64,000 nucleotides of DNA, taken from contig NZ_JBBOXF010000001.1 in NCBI RefSeq assembly GCF_038007465.1, positions 3,421,001 to 3,485,000 on the forward strand. Reading direction: 5' to 3'. Made by a program: the position numbers and the translations under genes. Numbering within the stretch: position 1 is the first letter of the stretch; each line of letters starts with the position of its first letter. The notes under the pieces were generated by a model, which did no database searches, had not been told where the DNA came from, and saw nothing but the letters and a program-made list of their open reading frames with translations. Source of the stretch: Sporosarcina sp. FSL K6-1508. Its GTDB lineage: Bacteria > Bacillota > Bacilli > Bacillales_A > Planococcaceae. Positions 14,100 to 19,627 of the stretch are shown piece by piece.

Positions 14100-14738
14100 T
14101 TACGAAACTTTTCTTGGTAACCACGCATTCACATATCCAATTGCGGCAGTTAGATCCTGTCGCTTCACGTCTTTGTATGATGTAACGCCAAACCTGTCCT
14201 TAATTTCCCGATGTAATTCCGGATACAACAACCGTTTGTGATCGTCTGATTCGGCGCACTCAAACACCTTTCGGCTTATCGCCTTTTGCAAACCCCTTTG
14301 TTCTCCATGATCCAAAGTGATTTGGTTTTCGACCATTCCACGAATTTCAGTGACTTCTACTTTTAACTCCTTCACTTCGTTTGAGTTCATTAAAGTGAGT
14401 TTCATGGACGCTTCCAGTTGTTCTTGTTCAGTAAGAACCCTTGGAGCGTTTGTCGCTTTTTCTAACTCTTCCACACGTTTGATAACTTTGAATCTAGTCA
14501 TAGCGTCATATTTTAAAGCTAGTTGCATAGCGCCATCTTTACCGAATGTGTAGCATGGTTGTTCTTTGTTTTGTGAATCGGCGTATGAGGTCAATCCGAA
14601 AATGGATGCACCTACTACATCACCTAATTCATCAATTTCATTTCGAATATCTCGCATGATGTGGAAATGTTTCTTGCCTACGATTTCCGCAATATCCAAA
14701 CTCGTCATTTTTACTTCACTGTTTATTAATTGTTCCAT
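14100..14738 (-). CDS. Rha family phage regulator with C-terminal ORF6C domain
   Basis: A 212-residue protein. The N-terminal Rha domain is seen in MTSLDIAEIVGKKHFHIMRD, IRNEIDELG and YADSQNKEQPCYTFGKDGAM with LALKYDAMTRFKVIKRVEEL; the C-terminal ORF6C-type domain covers DDHKRLLYPELHREIKDRFG through AAIGYVNAWLP. Rha proteins affect phage growth in certain host backgrounds and the pairing with ORF6C or KilA-type domains is common in antirepressors. Start ATG 14738 behind AAAGGAGGA; upstream in-frame codons lack a ribosome binding site. It is probably an antirepressor or early regulator. Confidence 0.8.
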   Translation of the reverse strand: MEQLINSEVKMTSLDIAEIVGKKHFHIMRDIRNEIDELGDVVGASIFGLTSYADSQNKEQPCYTFGKDGAMQLALKYDAMTRFKVIKRVEELEKATNAPRVLTEQEQLEASMKLTLMNSNEVKELKVEVTEIRGMVENQITLDHGEQRGLQKAISRKVFECAESDDHKRLLYPELHREIKDRFGVTSYKDVKRQDLTAAIGYVNAWLPRKVS

Positions 14739-14809
14739 TGAACTTCCTCCTTTTAGTAGGTATTCTGTCCCTCGCTGTCGAATAGTGACGATAGAGGGAG
14801 GTGAATGAA

Positions 14810-14998
14810 ATGACAAGTAAAACTGATAAAGAACTAGCTGTAGAATTAATGATTGCGTCTTTAAATCATTATTCATCCCTGCAGAATTCAAATGGCGGCA
14901 GCGTCGTTGCCCCGTTAAAAGTCGAATCGATAATCAGTGGCGTCGAAAACTACTTTGACGCGATTAGCAAACTCGAATCACCTAAAGTGGAGAAATAA
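14810..14998 (+). CDS. Small prophage protein (62 aa)
   Basis: ATG 14810 follows GGGAGGTG (14796-14803); the in-frame GTG at 14801 is part of that site. The product begins MTSKTDKELAVELMIASLNH and contains SLQNSNGGSVVAPLKVESII, ending KLESPKVEK: two amphipathic helices joined by a Ser/Gly loop, similar in layout to small conserved Bacillus phage proteins of the YqaO type, though I cannot confirm that. It runs divergently from the Rha gene and its 3' end overlaps the convergent 55-residue gene by 49 bases. Confidence 0.6.
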   Translation: MTSKTDKELAVELMIASLNHYSSLQNSNGGSVVAPLKVESIISGVENYFDAISKLESPKVEK

Positions 14999-15117
14999 AT
15001 ACTTAACTCGGAGTGAAGAAGATTAATAGCTTTGGACAGCTCTTCTTCGCTCCATTCTTTTTCCTCTGCTAAATAAATGATTTCCCTTGCGTTTTCTATA
15101 GTATTTTTAATTTCCAT
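14950..15117 (-). CDS. Small helical prophage protein (55 aa)
   Basis: ATG 15117 behind AGGAGGTGA opens a 55-codon frame. The product, MEIKNTIENAREIIYLAEEK then EWSEEELSKAINLLHSELSI, is strongly helical and acidic. The excellent ribosome binding site argues that it is translated. Its last 16 codons overlap the end of the convergent gene at 14810-14998, an unusual degree of antisense overlap. No family recognised. Confidence 0.5.
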   Translation of the reverse strand: MEIKNTIENAREIIYLAEEKEWSEEELSKAINLLHSELSIYFSTLGDSSLLIASK

Positions 15118-15159
15118 CCCTCTCACCTCCTATATAGAAGATTTGTGAATCCCTGTACT

Positions 15160-15175
15160 GTGCGCCTGTCAACGC
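15160..15175 (+). repeat. 16-bp direct repeat, copy 1
   Basis: GTGCGCCTGTCAACGC occurs here and again at 18280-18295 in the same orientation, just upstream of the integrase gene. It lies in the 67-base gap before the DUF771 gene end. It may be an integrase arm site, excisionase site or regulator site. Confidence 0.6.
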
Positions 15176-15184
15176 GTTTATTTT

Positions 15185-15460
15185 TTATTCCCATTCATCC
15201 ATGATTTCTTTGATGACTTTCAGTGACGGCTCGTAGAACCAGAATCGCTTGCTATTCGGCTTTTGCCGTTGAAGCACCCGCATCCGCTTATCGCTTAAGA
15301 TTTCCGCTTCAAGAAACGTCTTACCCATGCATAAGCGTTTTGACATTTCATTGATGTCCCAAACGAACATGACTTCTCGAAAAGCCTTGTCTAAGTTTTC
15401 TTGTATTTCTTTTTTGATAAATTCTTGGTCAATCACAGTGTTGATTTGGACGACAGACAT
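15185..15460 (-). CDS. DUF771-family phage protein
   Basis: A 91-residue protein with MFVWDINEMSKRLCMGKTFL, EAEILSDKRM and RFWFYEPSLKVIKEIMDEW, matching the DUF771 family, small helix-turn-helix-like proteins usually encoded just after the Cro-type gene in temperate phages of Firmicutes. The first helices resemble a DNA-binding or excisionase-like fold. Start ATG 15460 behind GGGAGGA; the longer in-frame extension has no such site. Position between the structured repeat and the early operon suggests an early regulator. Confidence 0.65.
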   Translation of the reverse strand: MSVVQINTVIDQEFIKKEIQENLDKAFREVMFVWDINEMSKRLCMGKTFLEAEILSDKRMRVLQRQKPNSKRFWFYEPSLKVIKEIMDEWE

Positions 15461-15483
15461 TTGGCTTCCTCCCTTCTTATCCT

Positions 15484-15597
15484 TCACACCCACCAATCAA
15501 AGTTCGAAGTCTTGGCGTAACCAATTGGCGTGGCTCCCTTCTATAGAAGAAGATCATGGCCGACTCCGCTCGTTCGAACTTTCATTGCTGGGTGTGA
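15484..15597. repeat. Large imperfect inverted repeat, 25-bp arms
   Basis: Arm 15484-15508 starts TCACACCCACCAATCAAAG and ends TTCGAA; arm 15573-15597 starts TTCGAACTTT and ends TGGGTGTGA. They match at 23 of 25 positions. The 64-base centre contains the palindromes CCAATTGG and TTCTATAGAA. It fills the whole gap between the Cro-like and DUF771 genes, so the early transcript would carry a long stem-loop. No reading frame with a ribosome binding site is present. Confidence 0.65.
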
Positions 15598-15607
15598 GGT
15601 GTTATTT

Positions 15608-15841
15608 TTAGATAACTCTCTTTTCGCAAGTATGATTTTCTTGTACTAAATTGCTAAATAAAAAGAAGATATCATCTTCTAGAATTTGCGATATCTTAAG
15701 CGCTGTTTCTAATGGTGGAGAAATATGCCCATTTTCCCAGTTCGAAACTGATTGCTTTCCCTTGTATCCAAGCGCTTTCGCCAGTTGTTCTTGAGTTAAA
15801 TTTTTCTTCTCGCGCGATTTTACTAGATTAACATTCTTCAC
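15608..15841 (-). CDS. Cro-like XRE regulator
   Basis: A 77-residue helix-turn-helix protein: VNLVKSREKKNLTQEQLAKA, LGYKGKQSVSNWENGHISPP then LETALKISQILEDDIFFLF. GTG start at 15841, with GGGGGTGA upstream and the first codons reading MKNVNLVKS. It is the first gene of the leftward arm and diverges from the CI-like repressor. Its promoter (15878-15906) is overlapped by one of the four operators. By analogy with other temperate phages it would repress the lysogeny promoter and commit to lytic growth. Confidence 0.8.
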   Translation of the reverse strand: MKNVNLVKSREKKNLTQEQLAKALGYKGKQSVSNWENGHISPPLETALKISQILEDDIFFLFSNLVQENHTCEKRVI

Positions 15842-15856
15842 ATTGTCACCCCCGAT

Positions 15857-15973
15857 GTATGAACAACTTGTACCCTTAGTATACGTACAAGAATCTTGTA
15901 TGTCAACAATAAAATACAATTAACTTGTACTATTAATTATTTCATATACATATGATGTACAATATCCTTGTAC
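15857..15973. promoter_or_regulatory. Genetic switch: four 17-bp operators and the leftward promoter
   Basis: The consensus dyad GTACAA-N5-TTGTAC is perfect at 15957-15973, has one mismatch at 15885-15901 (GTACAA-gaatc-TTGTAT) and at 15914-15930 (ATACAA-ttaac-TTGTAC), and is degenerate at 15857-15873 (GTATGA-acaac-TTGTAC). Centres are 28, 29 and 43 bp apart. The leftward promoter is near consensus: TTGACA (15901-15906), 17-bp spacer, TATACT (15878-15883) on the minus strand, and the second operator fills its spacer. The rightward promoter is not obvious but must lie within 15925-15985. Confidence 0.75.
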
Positions 15974-15997
15974 ATACTGATATTAGGGGGAATTGTA

Positions 15998-16366
15998 ATG
16001 GTGTCCCAAAGGTTAAAAAGTGCTAGAAATAGATTAAAGCTAACTCAGGAAGCACTTGCGGAAAAAGTGAATACGTCAAAAGGAACTATTAGTAATTACG
16101 AAAACGGTCATAGCACACCTTCGAATGAAATGTTGGTTCTACTGTCTGATGTTCTTGAAATAACTACTGACTATCTATTAGGGAAGTCGGATAATCCTAC
16201 AACAAACGGCGTCAACAACGACAAGGCATTCTTCATGTCTAAAATCGCATCGGAATTTCCGGATATTGACTTAATGTTCCGGGATTTGGAATCGATGTCT
16301 GCAGAAGAAATGCAAGAAGTGTACGATTATATTAAATTTAAGAAGAGTCAAAAGGGCGAAAAGTGA
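15998..16366 (+). CDS. CI-like phage repressor (XRE family)
   Basis: A 122-residue protein with an N-terminal helix-turn-helix (SQRLKSARNRLKLTQEALAE, KVNTSKGTISNYENGHSTPS, LVLLSDVLEITTDYLLGKSD) and a short C-terminal helical domain ending DYIKFKKSQKGEK. It lacks a LexA/CI-type autocleavage domain, so induction probably depends on the ImmA/IrrE-type protease encoded at 17373. ATG 15998 lies behind GGGGG; the longer in-frame extension would run through an operator. It would maintain lysogeny by binding the four operators between it and the Cro-like gene. Confidence 0.85.
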   Translation: MVSQRLKSARNRLKLTQEALAEKVNTSKGTISNYENGHSTPSNEMLVLLSDVLEITTDYLLGKSDNPTTNGVNNDKAFFMSKIASEFPDIDLMFRDLESMSAEEMQEVYDYIKFKKSQKGEK

Positions 16367-16376
16367 GGGGGATTTC

Positions 16377-17291
16377 ATGAAATTTAAACTTGGCGCTTTG
16401 CTTGCACTTTGTTTAGTGATTCTTTTGGGTTGTGGGAAGAAAGTCGATGACGAAGCTCTTCAGAGAATTGCGACAGGTCTTGAAAATCGATGGGAGTACG
16501 CCGATAAATTACCGAACGAGGTCACGACGGAAGAATTAGAGAAAGCTGTTCAACTAGAATTAGATGAACTAGAAGATTATGAAGTTGATGATTTTAAAGA
16601 TGTGCATCTATATGTACTTTACGATAATTACAGAAGAGACCTGAAACTTATCAAAACCTTAATGCTTGGAAAGAGGGCTGATTCTCTAGCTTTTCAAGAA
16701 GAATGGAAAGAACATATGGAAAAAAGAGCAAAAACTCTTTATGACTTAAATAACGACTATACACTCGACATATCGAACGAGAATAAAAAAGTTTTTGAAG
16801 AAATACTCGCGAAATCTGGCCGGTTAGTTGAAATGGATGTAATGAAAAAAGCCGTATCTGAAATAAAATCGTTAACTGATCTTAAAGTTGAAATCGAAGA
16901 GAATTCTATTGCCGTCACTTATGACATTGAAAGCGTATTGAGTAACAAATCATTTGTCGCTAGTAAGACTGGATTCCCTTCTCAAGCTATGGATATATTA
17001 AAAATATTGAACGATTATGACTTTGACGACAATGTTATAGTAACTACAAATAACGGAGTTATTGCCGCTTCTGCTTATTTCGATAAAAACGCTTTAGGAA
17101 AAGTCGACTTTGGTAAGTGGGATAAGTTAGATAGCGTTGATGCGCATAAGTTTTACGACATGACGAAGGCTTACCACATTAGACTGGGTATATGGGAAGA
17201 ACTTGATGCTGAAACGCAAAAACTAATAGGCGATATGAATAAACGAGACTCTAACACATTCTGGGACGATCGCGGACTTGTGTATCAATAA
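16377..17291 (+). CDS. Prophage lysogeny-module lipoprotein
   Basis: A 304-residue predicted lipoprotein: signal peptide MKFKLGALLALCLVILLGC with lipobox LLGC, then a hydrophilic helical ectodomain rich in D, E and K (AVQLELDELEDYEVDDFKDV, KALVEMDVMKK-like segments, a final GIWEELDAETQKLIG). It begins 10 bases after the repressor stop and its ATG follows GAGGGGGA, so it is co-transcribed with CI in the lysogen. Lipoproteins in that position in other Gram-positive temperate phages block DNA injection by related phages (superinfection exclusion, such as Ltp of TP-J34). That role is inferred from position and export only; no sequence family is recognised. Confidence 0.75.
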   Translation: MKFKLGALLALCLVILLGCGKKVDDEALQRIATGLENRWEYADKLPNEVTTEELEKAVQLELDELEDYEVDDFKDVHLYVLYDNYRRDLKLIKTLMLGKRADSLAFQEEWKEHMEKRAKTLYDLNNDYTLDISNENKKVFEEILAKSGRLVEMDVMKKAVSEIKSLTDLKVEIEENSIAVTYDIESVLSNKSFVASKTGFPSQAMDILKILNDYDFDDNVIVTTNNGVIAASAYFDKNALGKVDFGKWDKLDSVDAHKFYDMTKAYHIRLGIWEELDAETQKLIGDMNKRDSNTFWDDRGLVYQ

Positions 17292-17297
17292 ATTTAT

Positions 17298-17328
17298 TAG
17301 GTGTGCATTTTATGTACACCTACTCTTT
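17298..17328 (+). terminator. Terminator-like hairpin after the lipoprotein gene
   Basis: TAGGTGTGCA (17298-17307) pairs with TGTACACCTA (17313-17322), 10 bp with one G-T pair, loop TTTTA, followed by CTCTTTTAA. It begins six bases after the lipoprotein stop and may reduce read-through into the ImmA gene. Confidence 0.5.
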
Positions 17329-17372
17329 TAACCATTAAACCAAACGTACATTCCCGTTAAGGAGGTCATCAC

Positions 17373-17828
17373 TTGGGCACTCACCTAGAGGATTACATTT
17401 ATAGTTTGTACATGTCTATCGATATAACGAATCCGGCAGATTTAGATATGTCGTTGATTGCCAAGGAAATTGGTGTTGAAATTGTATACAAAGAAAATTC
17501 ATTCAGGTTTGATAATGAAATCATTCTGGTTAGAGGAACAAAAAGCGAGGAATGGATGGAGTTTGGGCATGAAGTTTGTCACTATTTAAGACATAGTGGC
17601 AACCAACTGAACATGCACTTCCTATTCATGAGGCTGCAAGAGTGGCAGGCAGATAGCTTTATGTATCACTTTTGTGTTCCGACGTTTATGTTGCATGAAT
17701 TAGATTTGCCAAGTGATCGTAAAAAAGCAATTTGGGAGATTCAAAAGGCGTTCAATGTATCTTACGAGTTCGCAGAAATTCGATTGGAGAAGTTTGCGCA
17801 AAAACATGCATATGTAGCGCTTTCTTAA
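17373..17828 (+). CDS. ImmA/IrrE-family metallopeptidase
   Basis: A 151-residue zinc protease with the HEVCH motif in WMEFGHEVCHYLRHSG (HExxH) and a downstream acidic helix WQADSFMYHFCVP, the third ligand region (E-x-QAD). Proteins of this family cleave the adjacent XRE repressor, as ImmA cleaves ImmR of ICEBs1, and so induce the element. Start is TTG 17373 behind AAGGAGG. The lipoprotein gene separates it from the repressor, whereas ImmR and ImmA genes usually lie side by side. Confidence 0.8.
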   Translation: MGTHLEDYIYSLYMSIDITNPADLDMSLIAKEIGVEIVYKENSFRFDNEIILVRGTKSEEWMEFGHEVCHYLRHSGNQLNMHFLFMRLQEWQADSFMYHFCVPTFMLHELDLPSDRKKAIWEIQKAFNVSYEFAEIRLEKFAQKHAYVALS

Positions 17829-17852
17829 TTCATTGAAAGGAGTTCATTCTAA

Positions 17853-18020
17853 ATGGATGTAGTAAGAGAATTAGAAAGTCTTATAGCTATTTATTTTAAT
17901 GGAGAAAACTATACCGTTGACGGAGTTGAATTGTCTAGAGATGACTCCAAAATCATAGCCTACCAGCTTATTCATTCACTTCAAATGGCCGAATTGATAA
18001 TGGCGAGAAAAAAGAATTGA
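17853..18020 (+). CDS. Small prophage protein (55 aa)
   Basis: ATG 17853 behind GAAAGGAG opens a 55-codon frame: MDVVRELESLIAIYFNGENY, then TVDGVELSRDDSKIIAYQLI and ending MAELIMARKKN. It is a compact alpha/beta sequence with a basic C-terminal end. It follows ImmA by 24 bases and its stop overlaps the region just upstream of the next small gene. No family recognised, but the coding look and ribosome binding site are good. Confidence 0.6.
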   Translation: MDVVRELESLIAIYFNGENYTVDGVELSRDDSKIIAYQLIHSLQMAELIMARKKN

Positions 18021-18034
18021 AAGGAAGTGTCGAA

Positions 18035-18235
18035 TTGAATAATATTATTCACCTTTTCGATAAACAAAAGGACAATAAGTTACCATCAAACGCAATAAAA
18101 GTCGATTCGACCAAAACAGTACGTATTCCTATCCTTGATAGGATGTATGAGATTGACGGTGAATTATATTACGAAATCCAAGGTGATCCTACCCCTCGGA
18201 AATGGAAGGACTACGATCACATGGATTTCAATTAA
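18035..18235 (+). CDS. Small prophage protein (66 aa)
   Basis: I choose TTG 18035 behind AAAGGAAGTG; an earlier in-frame TTG at 18017 overlaps the preceding gene and lacks a site. The product begins MNNIIHLFDKQKDNKLPSNA and contains KVDSTKTVRIPILDRMYEID, ending PTPRKWKDYDHMDFN. It is a short, partly beta-rich protein with many charged residues. Position between ImmA and the integrase suggests an excisionase or lysogeny accessory protein, but it shows no recognisable excisionase helix-turn-helix. Confidence 0.55.
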   Translation: MNNIIHLFDKQKDNKLPSNAIKVDSTKTVRIPILDRMYEIDGELYYEIQGDPTPRKWKDYDHMDFN

Positions 18236-18279
18236 CACATTCCTCTGAAAGGAGGTGATGCAAATACCTATCCCCCACC

Positions 18280-18295
18280 GTGCGCCTGTCAACGC
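18280..18295 (+). repeat. 16-bp direct repeat, copy 2, within a possible leader peptide frame
   Basis: The GTGCGCCTGTCAACGC repeat of 15160-15175 recurs 18 bases before the integrase start codon. It lies inside a 16-codon frame (ATG 18258 to TAA 18308, MQIPIPHRAPVNAKGR) right behind AAGGAGGTG, though that site is too close to the ATG for good initiation. Confidence 0.55.
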
Positions 18296-18313
18296 TAAAG
18301 GGAGATAAATGTA

Positions 18314-19501
18314 ATGGTAGCGATAATGAAAGAAGAATCGAAGAAGCGCAAGAAATCTAAGAAGCATTTTACAAGCAAGGAGCCCGAGGTATTTTGGTAC
18401 CTGAATGCTAAAGGTGAAAAACTATGGGGTTACCGTCACCGCTACTATGATGCATTAAAGAACCGCCGGGAAAAACCAAAGCAAGGTTTGGCATCGGAGA
18501 ACATCGCAATTAGAGAGTTGCTCAAAGTCAAAACCGATTTGATTAACGGCAATGTTAAACGTGTTGATTATGAAAATATCACTGTTGCCGAATGGGTAGA
18601 TACTTGGTTTGATGCGAATGAGAATGATTGGGAAATCAGTACACGCGCTCAACGAGAGCAAGCAATTCGACTCGTCATCAAGCCATTGTTAGGGAAGGAA
18701 AAATTAACAAGGTTAGAACGATCAACTTATAAGCGGAAGTATGTTAATGCTCTGCTGAAAAAGTACGACCCAGGTAGTGTCCAGTTGTATCATAACATTT
18801 TTAAAATCATTGTTAATGCAGCTGTTGAGGAGGAAATCCTTCCTCGAAATCGATTCAATAAAATAGTGATTATAAATGATAAGAAGAACGAAAATTTCCT
18901 TAATCCTGATGAACTAAAGGCATTTCTTACTTTCGCCAAAAATCATGAGTGTATCACGAATTACACACTTTTATTGATTCTGGCCTTCACTGGAATGAGA
19001 AGAGGCGAAATGCTAGGCTTGCAATGGAACAATATTGATTTTGAAAATAAAACAATTTCGATTGAGAGGACTCGTGATCATCATGGGACCCGTAAACCGA
19101 AAACGAAAAACAGCATACGAACATTCTTTGTCGACGACACAATATTAAACCAATTGAAGACTTATAGAGTTTGGTGTAAAAAAACAATGCTCACTTACGG
19201 TAATATATGGACGGAGACCGATTACGTATTGACATCGGAGAGATTTGGAACTCCTATCAGTGAAAAATCTGTATCTGAACCCATTAAACGCATTATCAAG
19301 GAAACTGGGATTAAACGGATCACGCCACACGGTCTACGGCATACTCATGCAACCATTATGATGAGTAAAGGTGTTCCCCTCAATACAATCGCAGACCGGT
19401 TGGGAAATACTCCCGAGATGGTTCTAAGAGTGTATGGCCACTCGTTTAAAGAACTCGAAATAGAGTCTGTTATAGCATTCAGTGATGCTGTTAATTATTG
19501 A
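18314..19501 (+). CDS. Tyrosine-type phage integrase
   Basis: A 395-residue tyrosine recombinase that would integrate and excise the prophage. The N-terminal arm-binding domain has YLNAKGEKLWGYRHRYYDAL; a SAM-like core-binding domain covers about residues 90-175; the catalytic domain has Arg I in TGMRRGEMLGLQW, the HxxR box in HGLRHTHATI and the Tyr in RVYGHSFKELE. ATG 18314 follows AAAGGGAGA; a second ATG at 18326 is also possible. It is the last phage gene and is read toward the chromosome, so the right attachment site should lie just beyond it. Confidence 0.92.
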   Translation: MVAIMKEESKKRKKSKKHFTSKEPEVFWYLNAKGEKLWGYRHRYYDALKNRREKPKQGLASENIAIRELLKVKTDLINGNVKRVDYENITVAEWVDTWFDANENDWEISTRAQREQAIRLVIKPLLGKEKLTRLERSTYKRKYVNALLKKYDPGSVQLYHNIFKIIVNAAVEEEILPRNRFNKIVIINDKKNENFLNPDELKAFLTFAKNHECITNYTLLLILAFTGMRRGEMLGLQWNNIDFENKTISIERTRDHHGTRKPKTKNSIRTFFVDDTILNQLKTYRVWCKKTMLTYGNIWTETDYVLTSERFGTPISEKSVSEPIKRIIKETGIKRITPHGLRHTHATIMMSKGVPLNTIADRLGNTPEMVLRVYGHSFKELEIESVIAFSDAVNY

Positions 19502-19567
19502 GTTTGGGGGACGAATTGGGGGAACATTCAATTTCAGACCCCCTGAAAGCCTATAGTATACGCCTTC
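19502..19567. other. Probable prophage right end (attR region), core not identifiable
   Basis: The sequence directly after the integrase stop has the spaced repeat TTGGGGGA at about 19505 and 19519 (14 bp apart) and a small stem TTTCAG/CTGAAA near 19542, then host-type promoter sequence. Integrase arm or core sites commonly lie here. The matching left end is outside the window, so the duplicated core cannot be shown. Confidence 0.4.
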
Positions 19568-19597
19568 TTGCTAATGGGTTTTATTACGTGCTATAAT
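19568..19597 (+). promoter_or_regulatory. Sigma-A promoter of the ABC-F gene
   Basis: TTGCTA (19568-19573), 18-bp spacer ending TGC, TATAAT (19592-19597). The extended consensus -10 lies 31 bases before the start codon of the ABC-F gene. Confidence 0.7.
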
Positions 19598-19627
19598 AGG
19601 AGCATTGTGAATTTAGGAGGATTTTGA

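Noticed and set aside
19502..19627. A tRNA-type attachment site after the integrase
   Set aside because: The sequence has no CCA end or TpsiC-arm and leads straight into a promoter.
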